Notes under the pieces: model-generated
The model's input: the letters and a program-made list of their open reading frames with translations, nothing else
What the model was told of the DNA's origin: nothing
Database searches by the model: none
Assembly: GCF_901538265.1 (NCBI RefSeq)
Contig: NZ_LR593886.1
Location: 9,383,738-9,447,737, forward strand
Direction of reading: 5' to 3'
From: Gemmata massiliana
GTDB taxonomy: Bacteria > Planctomycetota > Planctomycetia > Gemmatales > Gemmataceae
Length of the DNA: 64,000 bases
Shown here: one piece after another, positions 18,620 through 25,870 of the stretch
How the letters are laid out: each line of letters opens with the position of its first letter
How positions within the stretch are numbered: position 1 is the stretch's first letter
Made by a program: the position numbers and the translations under genes

Positions 18620-18849
18620 AAGGCAGATGGGCCACAAAAAGGCACAAAGGGCACAAAAGAAGACCGAGAGCAGAGAACAGACAGCGTTCAGAAGGCAGAA
18701 CCGCGGATCAGACACGAGAATAATTTCTGGCCACGATTGAGGCTCTCGGTCTTACTATCTTCCGCGTTTTATTCCTGATCCCTGCCTTCTGTTCTCTGCT
18801 CTCGGTCTTCTTTTGTGCCCTTTGTGCCTTTTTGTGGCCCATCTGCCTT
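18620..18849. repeat. 62-bp perfect inverted repeat between convergent genes
   Basis: The arms 18620-18681 and 18788-18849 are perfect reverse complements (62 of 62 by my alignment), with a 106-nt spacer. The core reads GGCCACAAAAAGGCACAAAG and then GGCACAAAAGAAGACC. It fills most of the 322-nt gap (18586-18907) between two convergent genes; no gene is seen there. After the right arm, 18857-18891 carries a second repeat motif with TAATCTGCGTTTATCCGCGG. It would form a very long hairpin in RNA from either strand. Confidence 0.92.
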
Positions 18850-18907
18850 TGGTTTTAATCCGCGTAATCTGCGTTTATCCGCGGCTCTTCCACCTGCCCT
18901 CTCGCCT

Positions 18908-20287
18908 TTACTCCAACCCCAGCGCGGTCAACAGCATGTCCTTCACGTGCGTCATGGGTACGCTCGCGGCGGGCATGGGGCCGTGGCCGATGAGAATGGG
19001 GCGGTCGAGCGGGTCCGCTGCGGCCAGGCCGTGGCTCCCGCGCACGATTTCTGCGTCCAGCGGGACCACGTCGAACGTCGTGCGGAACCCGAGCTTTTTC
19101 TGGAGGAGCCGGCGCGCACTGTGGAGCTTGGGGAACCACAACCGCGGGTCGAAGAACAGTTCGCACGGGTCGAAGCCGGGCTTCGCGTGAATGGCGACCG
19201 CGCGGGCGTAGTCGGGGCAAACCTTGTCGTCGAGCCAGAACGGGTACGCGAACCACGCATCCGGTTCGGACAGGAGCACGATTTCCCCGCTGCGCTGGTG
19301 GTTGAGGCCGAGTTCGGCGCGTTCCTCGCCAACATAAAGTTTCGCGACCCCAGGGACCGCAGCGAGAACCGCGCGCACGCGAGCCAGATCCTCAGCATCG
19401 CGAACGTACACGTGTGCTACCTGGTGATCGACCACCGCGAACGCGCGCGAGCCGTACAGGTCGAGTTGCTCGCCGAACGGCCCCTCGCGCACCGTGAGGA
19501 ATTCGGCTTCACGCAGCGCGCGGTTCAGGTACACCGGGCGCGTCACGTCGCAGTGCCCGTACTCGCTCACCACCCACACTTGCGCGCCGAGTTGGTTCGC
19601 CATATCGAGTATCGGCTCGCAAGCGTCGTCGAGTTCCTTCACGCACTTCGCCATGTCGCAGCCGCTCGGCCCGAACCGCTGCGGGTCGTAATCAAGGTGC
19701 GGGAGGTACACAAGGGTAAGAGTCGGTTTCTCGAACTGCATCACGTTGGCCGCGGCCTTGGCGATCCACTGCGTGCATTTCAGCCCGGCCATCGGCCCCC
19801 AAAACGACGGGAACGGGAACTTACCGTGTACCCGTTCCAGCCCTTCGGCGATTTCCGGTGGCGAACCGGTGATGCCGAACGCCTTGTTACCGTTCACCGC
19901 GTAGTGCGGCTTCGGCGTCACGGAAATGTCCACCGCGGCGCCCTGGTTGAACCACCAGAACAGCTTCGCGCTCTTGAACTCCTTGTTGCGTTCCTTCGCG
20001 CGCTGCCGGGCCGTTTCGTACACGGGCACGGCCTGAACGAGCCGGTTGGACTGCTGCCAGAACCGGACCTCGTTCGTGCTGTGGAACCGCCACCCGTTCG
20101 CAACCACCCCGTGCTTGTTCGGCATCACGCCCGTGAGGATCGTGGCCTGCGCGGTACAGGTGACGGCCGGAATCACTTCCGGCATGTCGATGTACCACCC
20201 GGTCGCCGCGAGCGCTTTGAGGCGCGGGGCGTGTTCGAGGAGCCGGGGCGTAAGACCGACCGCGTTGATTAGTACGATTGGTTGCAT
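18908..20287 (-). CDS. type I phosphodiesterase/alkaline phosphatase family protein
   Basis: A 459-residue enzyme of the alkaline-phosphatase superfamily. MQPIVLINAVGLTPRLLEHAP supplies the first metal region. VTCTAQATILTGVMPNKHG holds the nucleophile Thr/Ser and the HG motif. HLDYDPQRFGP, SEYGHCDVTRPVYLN and the late HG region supply the remaining metal ligands. It is predicted to hydrolyse phosphodiesters or pyrophosphates. There is no signal peptide, so it is cytosolic. The start at 20287 begins the conserved fold; the long upstream open frame is antisense to the reductase gene. Confidence 0.85.
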   Translation of the reverse strand: MQPIVLINAVGLTPRLLEHAPRLKALAATGWYIDMPEVIPAVTCTAQATILTGVMPNKHGVVANGWRFHSTNEVRFWQQSNRLVQAVPVYETARQRAKERNKEFKSAKLFWWFNQGAAVDISVTPKPHYAVNGNKAFGITGSPPEIAEGLERVHGKFPFPSFWGPMAGLKCTQWIAKAAANVMQFEKPTLTLVYLPHLDYDPQRFGPSGCDMAKCVKELDDACEPILDMANQLGAQVWVVSEYGHCDVTRPVYLNRALREAEFLTVREGPFGEQLDLYGSRAFAVVDHQVAHVYVRDAEDLARVRAVLAAVPGVAKLYVGEERAELGLNHQRSGEIVLLSEPDAWFAYPFWLDDKVCPDYARAVAIHAKPGFDPCELFFDPRLWFPKLHSARRLLQKKLGFRTTFDVVPLDAEIVRGSHGLAAADPLDRPILIGHGPMPAASVPMTHVKDMLLTALGLE

Positions 20288-20344
20288 ACGAACACGGTAT
20301 CGAGGCGAAGCCCGTCCGTCAGGACAATAGCGAGGAGTGACAAA

Positions 20345-21307
20345 ATGCAGACGCGGCGACTCGGCAATTCGGACCTGAATATCACTACGATCGGCTTCGG
20401 GGCGTGGGCCATCGGCGGCGGGGACTGGGCATTCGGCTGGGGACCGCAGGACGACGCGGACAGCGTCGCCACGATCCGCGGCGCGCTGGACCTCGGCATC
20501 AACTGGATCGATACCGCCGCGGTGTACGGCCTGGGCCACTCGGAAGAAGTGGTTGCAAAGGCACTTGAAGGCATGAAAAACCGGCCTTACGTGTTCACGA
20601 AATGCGCCCGCGTGTGGGACGAGCACCGGCAAATCGGGAAGAGCCTGAAGGCCGCGAGCATTCGCGCGGAGTGCGAGGCCAGCCTGAAGCGCCTGAAAGT
20701 GGATGTGATCGATCTGTACCAGATCCACTGGCCCGAACCGCCGGAGGACATCGACGAGGGCTGGCAAACCGTCGTGAAGCTCAAGGAAGAGGGCAAAATC
20801 CGCTGGGCCGGGGTGTCGAACTTCAGCGCGGAACAGATGGCGCAGGTGTCCAAGTTCGGGCCAATCACCTCGCTCCAGCCGCCGTACTCGATGATCCGCC
20901 CCGAGGTGGAAGCGAGCGTGCTGCCGTACTGCCTCGCGAACAACATCGGGGTGATCGCGTACTCGCCGATGGCGAGCGGGCTGTTGACCGGCGCGATGAC
21001 ACGCGAGCGCATCGCCGCGATGCCCGCAGACGACTGGCGCAAGGAGAAGAACAGGCACTATCAGGAACCGCTGCTGACGCGGAACCTGCACCTCGTCGAA
21101 CTGCTGAAAACGATCTGTGCGCGACACGGGCACACGCCGGGCGAGGTCGCGATCGCGTGGGTACTGCGCCACCCGGCCGTGACCGGGGCCATTGTGGGCG
21201 CCCGCAAGCCGGGCCAATTGAAGGAACTGGTCGGCGCGGCCGATTGGCGGTTGACGCCGGCCGAAATCGGTGAGATAGATGGGTACTTGAAAGCGAACCC
21301 GGCGTGA
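20345..21307 (+). CDS. aldo/keto reductase
   Basis: A 320-residue AKR TIM barrel. The catalytic tetrad is visible: Asp in NWIDTAAVYG with its Tyr, Lys in VFTKCARVW and His in YQIHWPEPPED. NADPH-binding text AYSPMASGLLTG and IVGARKPGQLKE follows. It reduces a carbonyl or oxidises an alcohol with NADP(H). The start at 20345 follows a GAGGAG site. It ends overlapping or touching the small antitoxin-like gene. Confidence 0.92.
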   Translation: MQTRRLGNSDLNITTIGFGAWAIGGGDWAFGWGPQDDADSVATIRGALDLGINWIDTAAVYGLGHSEEVVAKALEGMKNRPYVFTKCARVWDEHRQIGKSLKAASIRAECEASLKRLKVDVIDLYQIHWPEPPEDIDEGWQTVVKLKEEGKIRWAGVSNFSAEQMAQVSKFGPITSLQPPYSMIRPEVEASVLPYCLANNIGVIAYSPMASGLLTGAMTRERIAAMPADDWRKEKNRHYQEPLLTRNLHLVELLKTICARHGHTPGEVAIAWVLRHPAVTGAIVGARKPGQLKELVGAADWRLTPAEIGEIDGYLKANPA

Positions 21308-21324
21308 GCGCAGGAGGCAAAACG

Positions 21325-21606
21325 ATGACCACTGTCACCCTGGCCGATGCGTGCCTTCGGTTACCAGAACTAATCGGTCTCGTGGCTCGTGGCGAGCACG
21401 TGGTGATCGTCCAGAACGGCGTCGCGCTCGCCGCACTCACGCCCCCCGCGTTCGCGCCCGCGGCACCGGAAACCGAAGCCGCACGTCAGGAGCAAATCGG
21501 CACGCTATCTCGCATGATCGCGCAGTGGCACGAAGAAGACGGTATCCCGTTCCCGCCCGCCGGCGCGCCGGGGGAACGTGTGCAACCGGAGTCGCCCGCC
21601 GCATGA
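21325..21606 (+). CDS. VapB/Phd-type antitoxin
   Basis: A 93-residue protein. The N-terminal block TTVTLADACLRLPELIGLVA then GEHVVIVQNGVALAAL matches the Phd/YefM DNA-binding fold. The C-terminal tail (IAQWHEEDGIPFPPAG) would wrap the toxin. ATG 21325 is chosen because of the upstream CAGGAGGC site; a GTG at 21304 is possible. The stop overlaps the PIN start by 4 nt, the usual toxin-antitoxin coupling. Autoregulation is expected of the family. Confidence 0.78.
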   Translation: MTTVTLADACLRLPELIGLVARGEHVVIVQNGVALAALTPPAFAPAAPETEAARQEQIGTLSRMIAQWHEEDGIPFPPAGAPGERVQPESPAA

Positions 21607-22055
21607 TCTTCCCGACGTTCGCCCCGCCGACCACGCGCACGCCATCTTTTGTACTGGACGCTTCGGTCGTCGCGACGTGGGGCATCCCGCGCCGGTACGT
21701 CGTTTACACGCACCGCGTTCGGTCCCAACTCGCGTCAGGCGTTGCACTGACCACTGCCACGTGGCCGTTCGACGTGGCGGAGCAACTCCTGGCGGCTGTG
21801 CAGCGCGGTGAAACAACCCGGCCCCGTGTAGACGCTCTCCTCACCGGCTTATCCGGGTTCCGGCTTTACATCGACGACGAAGGGCCGTTCCGGGTGTGGC
21901 CCACAACGCTAGACCTGGCACATGCGCACGACATTTCTGTGCGCGATGCCGCGTACCTCGAACTCGCGCTACGAATCGATCTCCCTCTCGCCACAGTTGA
22001 TGCCACTCTCACCCGCGCCGCAGTTGCAGCACGGGTTACGATTTTTACCCCGTAG
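21603..22055 (+). CDS. PIN-domain toxin (VapC-like)
   Basis: A 150-residue PIN-domain protein. The acidic residues are in place: FVLDASVV (Asp near 18), TWPFDVAEQLL (Glu), ISVRDAAYLELALRIDLPLA and ATVDATL. VapC toxins are Mg-dependent ribonucleases that often cut tRNA or rRNA. The upstream gene encodes the matching antitoxin with a 4-nt overlap. I see no missing active-site residue. Confidence 0.82.
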   Translation: MIFPTFAPPTTRTPSFVLDASVVATWGIPRRYVVYTHRVRSQLASGVALTTATWPFDVAEQLLAAVQRGETTRPRVDALLTGLSGFRLYIDDEGPFRVWPTTLDLAHAHDISVRDAAYLELALRIDLPLATVDATLTRAAVAARVTIFTP

Positions 22056-22075
22056 TCTTATTCCGAGGTGGACTC

Positions 22076-24004
22076 ATGTTGCGCTGGTTGATGCTCGCCG
22101 CATTTGCGCTCGGTACGTTCGCGCCGCCAGTATTCGCACAGCCTGGGCCTGTAGCCGCATCGAAGCCGCTCGCTGGGGCGGAACTCAAGGACTACATTCG
22201 CGCGCATTACACGAAGTACGAGTACCAGATCCCGATGCGCGACGGCGTGAAGCTGTTCACGGCCGTGTACGTGCCGAAGGACGACGCGCATACGTACCCC
22301 ATGATGCTGACCCGCACTCCGTACAGCGTCGCGCCCTACGGTGCGGACAAGTACCCGGACGCGCTGCGCCCGAGTGCGCAGTTCGTGAAGAGCGGGTACA
22401 TCTTCGTGTACCAGGACGTGCGCGGGCGGTGGATGTCGGAGGGTGAGTTCGTGAACGTCCGCCCGCATAATCCCGCGAAGAAGGGCAAGGAAATCGACGA
22501 GAGCAGCGACACCTACGACACCGTGGAGTGGCTCATCAAGAACGTGAAGGGCCACAACGGGAAAGTGGGAATCACCGGTATTTCCTACCCCGGCTTCTAC
22601 ACGGTGTGCGGAATGATCGACGCTCACCCGGCTGTGAAAGCCGTCTCGCCGCAAGCGCCCGTGAGTGAGTGGTTCATCGGCGACGACTTCCACCACAACG
22701 GCTGTCTGTTCCTGCCGCACTGCTTCAACTTCATGTATGGGTTCGGCAAGAACCGCCCGGAGCCGACCAAGAAGGGCTCGCGCGACCGCTTCGAGCACGA
22801 CACGCCTGACGGCTACAAGTTCTTCCTCGAAATGGGGCCGATCAAGAACGCGGACGCGAAATACTACAAGGGCGAGATCGCGTTCTGGAAAGAGGTGATG
22901 GAGCACGGCACCTACGACGACTTCTGGAAGGCCCGCAACATCCGGCAGCACGTCAAGAACATCAAGCCGGCCGTGCTCACCGTGGGCGGGTGGTTCGATG
23001 CGGAGAATCTGTTCGGCGCGCTCGAAGTCTACAAGCACGCGGAGGCGAACGCCCCGCCCCAATACAACCACCTCGTGATGGGTCCGTGGGTCCACGGCGG
23101 GTGGAGCCGCGGGGAGGGCGACCACCTCGGCGACGTCAACTTCAACGCGAAGACGTCCGAATTCTACCGCGAGACGATCGAGTTCCCGTTCTTCGAGTAC
23201 CACTTGAAGGGCGTGAGCGAGAGCAAGCACCCGAAGGCGTGGGTGTTCGAGACCGGTACGAACTTGTGGCGCAAGTTCGACTCGTGGCCGCCGAAGACCG
23301 CGGAGCGGGACAGCTTCAATCTCTACGCGCTCAACGGCCTGAAACAATTCCCCAAGAACTACAAGGGGGACGAAGCGTGGTTTGCCAACCATCCGTTGTT
23401 CGACGAGTTCGTGTCCGATCCCGCAAAACCGGTGCCGTTCATCAACAAGACGGACATCGGGATGGTGAAGGAGTACATGACCGCCGACCAGCGGTTCGCA
23501 TCCGCGCGGCCGGACGTGCTGGTGTACCAGGGCGAAGTGCTGAAGAGCGACCTCACCATCGCGGGGCCGATCGAAGTGGAACTGTACGTCTCCACCACCG
23601 GCACCGACGCGGACTGGGTTGTGAAGGTGATCGACGTGTACCCCGACGACTCGGCGGACCCGGACCCGAACCCGACCGGCGTGAAGATGGGCGGCTACCA
23701 GCAGCTCATCCGCGGGGAGCCGTTCCGCGGGAAGTTCCGCAACAGTTTCTCGAAGCCGGAACCGTTCAAGCCGGGCGAGGTGACGAAGGTGAAGTTCACC
23801 ATGCCGGACGTGTTCCACACGCTGCGCCCGGGGCACCGACTGATGGTGCAGGTGCAATCGACGTGGTTCCCGCTGGTCGACCGCAACCCGCAGACGTTCT
23901 GCGACATCTACAAAGCGGACGCAAGCGACTTCAAGAAGCAGACACACAAGGTGTATCGGGACGCGGAGCACCCGTCGCGCATCACCGTGGGCGTAATCAA
24001 GTGA
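22076..24004 (+). CDS. CocE/NonD family hydrolase, secreted
   Basis: A 642-residue protein. The signal peptide (MLRWLMLAAFALGTFAPPVFA) precedes the X-Pro dipeptidyl-peptidase/cocaine-esterase-type alpha/beta hydrolase. The nucleophile is in GITGISYPGFYT; the acid and histidine lie in the AVLTVGGWFDAEN and MGPWVHGGWSRG segments. The C-terminal jelly-roll domain (about 480-640) ends with the HPSRITVGVIK block of this family. It hydrolyses acyl esters or amides outside the cytoplasm. Confidence 0.9.
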   Translation: MLRWLMLAAFALGTFAPPVFAQPGPVAASKPLAGAELKDYIRAHYTKYEYQIPMRDGVKLFTAVYVPKDDAHTYPMMLTRTPYSVAPYGADKYPDALRPSAQFVKSGYIFVYQDVRGRWMSEGEFVNVRPHNPAKKGKEIDESSDTYDTVEWLIKNVKGHNGKVGITGISYPGFYTVCGMIDAHPAVKAVSPQAPVSEWFIGDDFHHNGCLFLPHCFNFMYGFGKNRPEPTKKGSRDRFEHDTPDGYKFFLEMGPIKNADAKYYKGEIAFWKEVMEHGTYDDFWKARNIRQHVKNIKPAVLTVGGWFDAENLFGALEVYKHAEANAPPQYNHLVMGPWVHGGWSRGEGDHLGDVNFNAKTSEFYRETIEFPFFEYHLKGVSESKHPKAWVFETGTNLWRKFDSWPPKTAERDSFNLYALNGLKQFPKNYKGDEAWFANHPLFDEFVSDPAKPVPFINKTDIGMVKEYMTADQRFASARPDVLVYQGEVLKSDLTIAGPIEVELYVSTTGTDADWVVKVIDVYPDDSADPDPNPTGVKMGGYQQLIRGEPFRGKFRNSFSKPEPFKPGEVTKVKFTMPDVFHTLRPGHRLMVQVQSTWFPLVDRNPQTFCDIYKADASDFKKQTHKVYRDAEHPSRITVGVIK

Positions 24005-24062
24005 AGAATGCAGTGTGAAGAATACAGCCGCGGATAAACGCAGATAACACGGATCAAAACAG

Positions 24063-24310
24063 AAAGCAGATTGGCCACAAAAAGGCACAAAGGGCACAAA
24101 AAAGAGAGCAGAGATCAGAGGACAGAAATCAGAAGGCGAAGAGCGGAGTTCGTTTGAAGCCCTGTGGTGCTAACCGAATACGCACTTTTCTGTTGTCTGA
24201 TCCGCGTAATCTGCGTGATCCGCGGTTCTGCCTTTTGAATCTGTCCTCTGCCTTCTGATCTCTGCTCTCTTTTTTGTGCCCTTTGTGCCTTTTTGTGGCC
24301 AATCTGCTTT
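24063..24310. repeat. 57-bp perfect inverted repeat between convergent genes
   Basis: The arms 24063-24119 and 24254-24310 are perfect reverse complements. The core (GGCCACAAAAAGGCACAAAG) is the same as in the element at 18620-18849, but the inner sequence differs (AAAAAAGAGAGCAGAGATCA). Outer motifs containing CCGCGGATAAACGCAGAT (about 24028-24045) and its complement (about 24327-24344) extend the palindrome. The 371-nt gap 24005-24375 holds no gene I can support. Confidence 0.92.
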
Positions 24311-24375
24311 GTCTCTATCTCCTTGTCTGATCTGCGTTTATCCGCGGTTCTTCCTTCTGCCTTTTCTGCCCTGTA

Positions 24376-25782
24376 TCACGCCAGCACGCCCTTCACGACT
24401 TCGCCGTGGACGTTGGTCAGCCGGCGCTGGATGCCATTGTGGTAGTACGTCAGTTTCTCGTGGTCGATGCCGAGCAGGTGCAGCACGGTGGCGTGGAAGT
24501 CGTACCACGGTACCGGGTGCTCGGCCACCTTCCAGCCGATATCGTCCGTGCTCCCGAACGCAGTACCGGGCTTGCACCCCGCGCCGGCCAGCCAGCACGA
24601 GAAGCCGTACTTGTTGTGGTCGCGGCCCGTACCCACCACGTTCCCGGCGCTCTGTGTGAACGGCGTGCGCCCGAACTCCGTGGTGAAAATCACCAGCGTG
24701 TCCTTCAGCATGTCTTTCTGCTTCAGGTCTTGGAGCAGGGCCGCAATGGGTCGGTCGATGCGCCCGGCCTCCGCGGAGTGGTTCTCCAGCACGTTCTCGT
24801 GCGCGTCCCAGCTCGTGCGCGGCGTCCCGGCGATCGGCCCGCCGCTGTAAATCTGCACGAAGCGCACGCCCTTTTCGAGCAAGCGCCGGGCGAGCAGGCA
24901 CCGGCGCCCGCAGTCCGCGGTCTTCGGGTCGTCGAGCCCGTACTGCGTCTTCAGTTTCGCCGGCTCCTTCGAGAGATCCGCGACCGCGGGGACCGCGAGC
25001 TGCATCTTCGCCGCGAGCGAATAACTGTTGATGCGGGCCGCGAGGTCGCCCTCGCCGCCGCTGCGTTCCAGGTGCATCGCGTTGAGTCGATCGAGCGCGG
25101 TGCGCGAGTCCTTCTCTTCGTTCGCGGGAATCGCCTTTTCTGGGAAGAGATCGCGCACGGGGGCGTCGCCACCGCGAAACACGACGCCCTGGTGCTGCGC
25201 CGGGAGGAACCCGCTCGACCAGTTCGACGCGGCGCCGTTCGCTTCGCCGCGGCCGTCCGGCAGCACGACGAACGCCGGGAGGTCGTCCGCTTCGGTCCCC
25301 AGCCCGTAACTGAGCCACGAACCGAGCGCCGGGTAGCCGTTGAACTGGAACCCGCTGTTCTGCACGAACAGCGCCGGCGTGTGGTTCGCGCTGTCCGCGG
25401 TCATCGAGTTGATGACGGTGAGTTCGTCCGCGACTCCGGCGATGTGCGGGAACAGGTCTGACACCCACAAACCGGATTTCCCGCGCTGCTTGAACGCCCA
25501 GTCCGGCTTGCGCAGCAACCCGACTTGCCCAAAGAACACGTCCGGCTTGCTGTCGCTGCCGAGTGGCTTACCGTGGAGCTTCGTCAATTCCGGCTTGTAG
25601 TCGAACGAATCGAGGTGACTCATCCCGCCGACGAGTGAAATCTGAATCGCGCGCTTGGCCTTCGGAGCGTGGTGCGGCTTCGCGCTCACGACGCCGTCAT
25701 TCGCGAGTAAGTGCAGCGTGGCAGCGGACGCGAGACCGTTCGCGGACCAGGAGAAGAAATCGCGTCGGGAGAGGGCTGTCAT
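24376..25782 (-). CDS. DUF1501 domain-containing protein
   Basis: A 468-residue protein with a Tat signal (SRRDFFSWSANGLASAA). It shows the DUF1501 blocks ISLVGGMSHLDSFDYKPEL near the N-terminus and TTEFGRTPFTQ plus GRDHNKYGFSCWLAGAG near residues 370-410. The fold belongs to the sulfatase/alkaline-phosphatase superfamily, but the biochemical role is unknown. It follows the DUF1553 gene by 88 nt on the same strand, the usual planctomycete pairing with surface cytochrome-like proteins. Confidence 0.94.
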   Translation of the reverse strand: MTALSRRDFFSWSANGLASAATLHLLANDGVVSAKPHHAPKAKRAIQISLVGGMSHLDSFDYKPELTKLHGKPLGSDSKPDVFFGQVGLLRKPDWAFKQRGKSGLWVSDLFPHIAGVADELTVINSMTADSANHTPALFVQNSGFQFNGYPALGSWLSYGLGTEADDLPAFVVLPDGRGEANGAASNWSSGFLPAQHQGVVFRGGDAPVRDLFPEKAIPANEEKDSRTALDRLNAMHLERSGGEGDLAARINSYSLAAKMQLAVPAVADLSKEPAKLKTQYGLDDPKTADCGRRCLLARRLLEKGVRFVQIYSGGPIAGTPRTSWDAHENVLENHSAEAGRIDRPIAALLQDLKQKDMLKDTLVIFTTEFGRTPFTQSAGNVVGTGRDHNKYGFSCWLAGAGCKPGTAFGSTDDIGWKVAEHPVPWYDFHATVLHLLGIDHEKLTYYHNGIQRRLTNVHGEVVKGVLA

Positions 25783-25870
25783 ATGAAGTCCGCGTTGTGG
25801 CTTGTGGTGCTCTGCAATCGTCCGATGTTAGCCTTCTTAACTGACACACCAGTCAAAGCTGTGACTCAAC

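Noticed and set aside
20288-21217. Extension of the phosphodiesterase frame over the aldo/keto reductase
   Set aside because: It lies antisense to a well-supported gene, is Arg/His/Val-rich shadow sequence, and the family start is MQPIVLINAVG at 20287.
22058-24097. 679-codon minus-strand open frame
   Set aside because: It is antisense to the CocE-type hydrolase and consists of shadow composition rich in Val, His and Arg.
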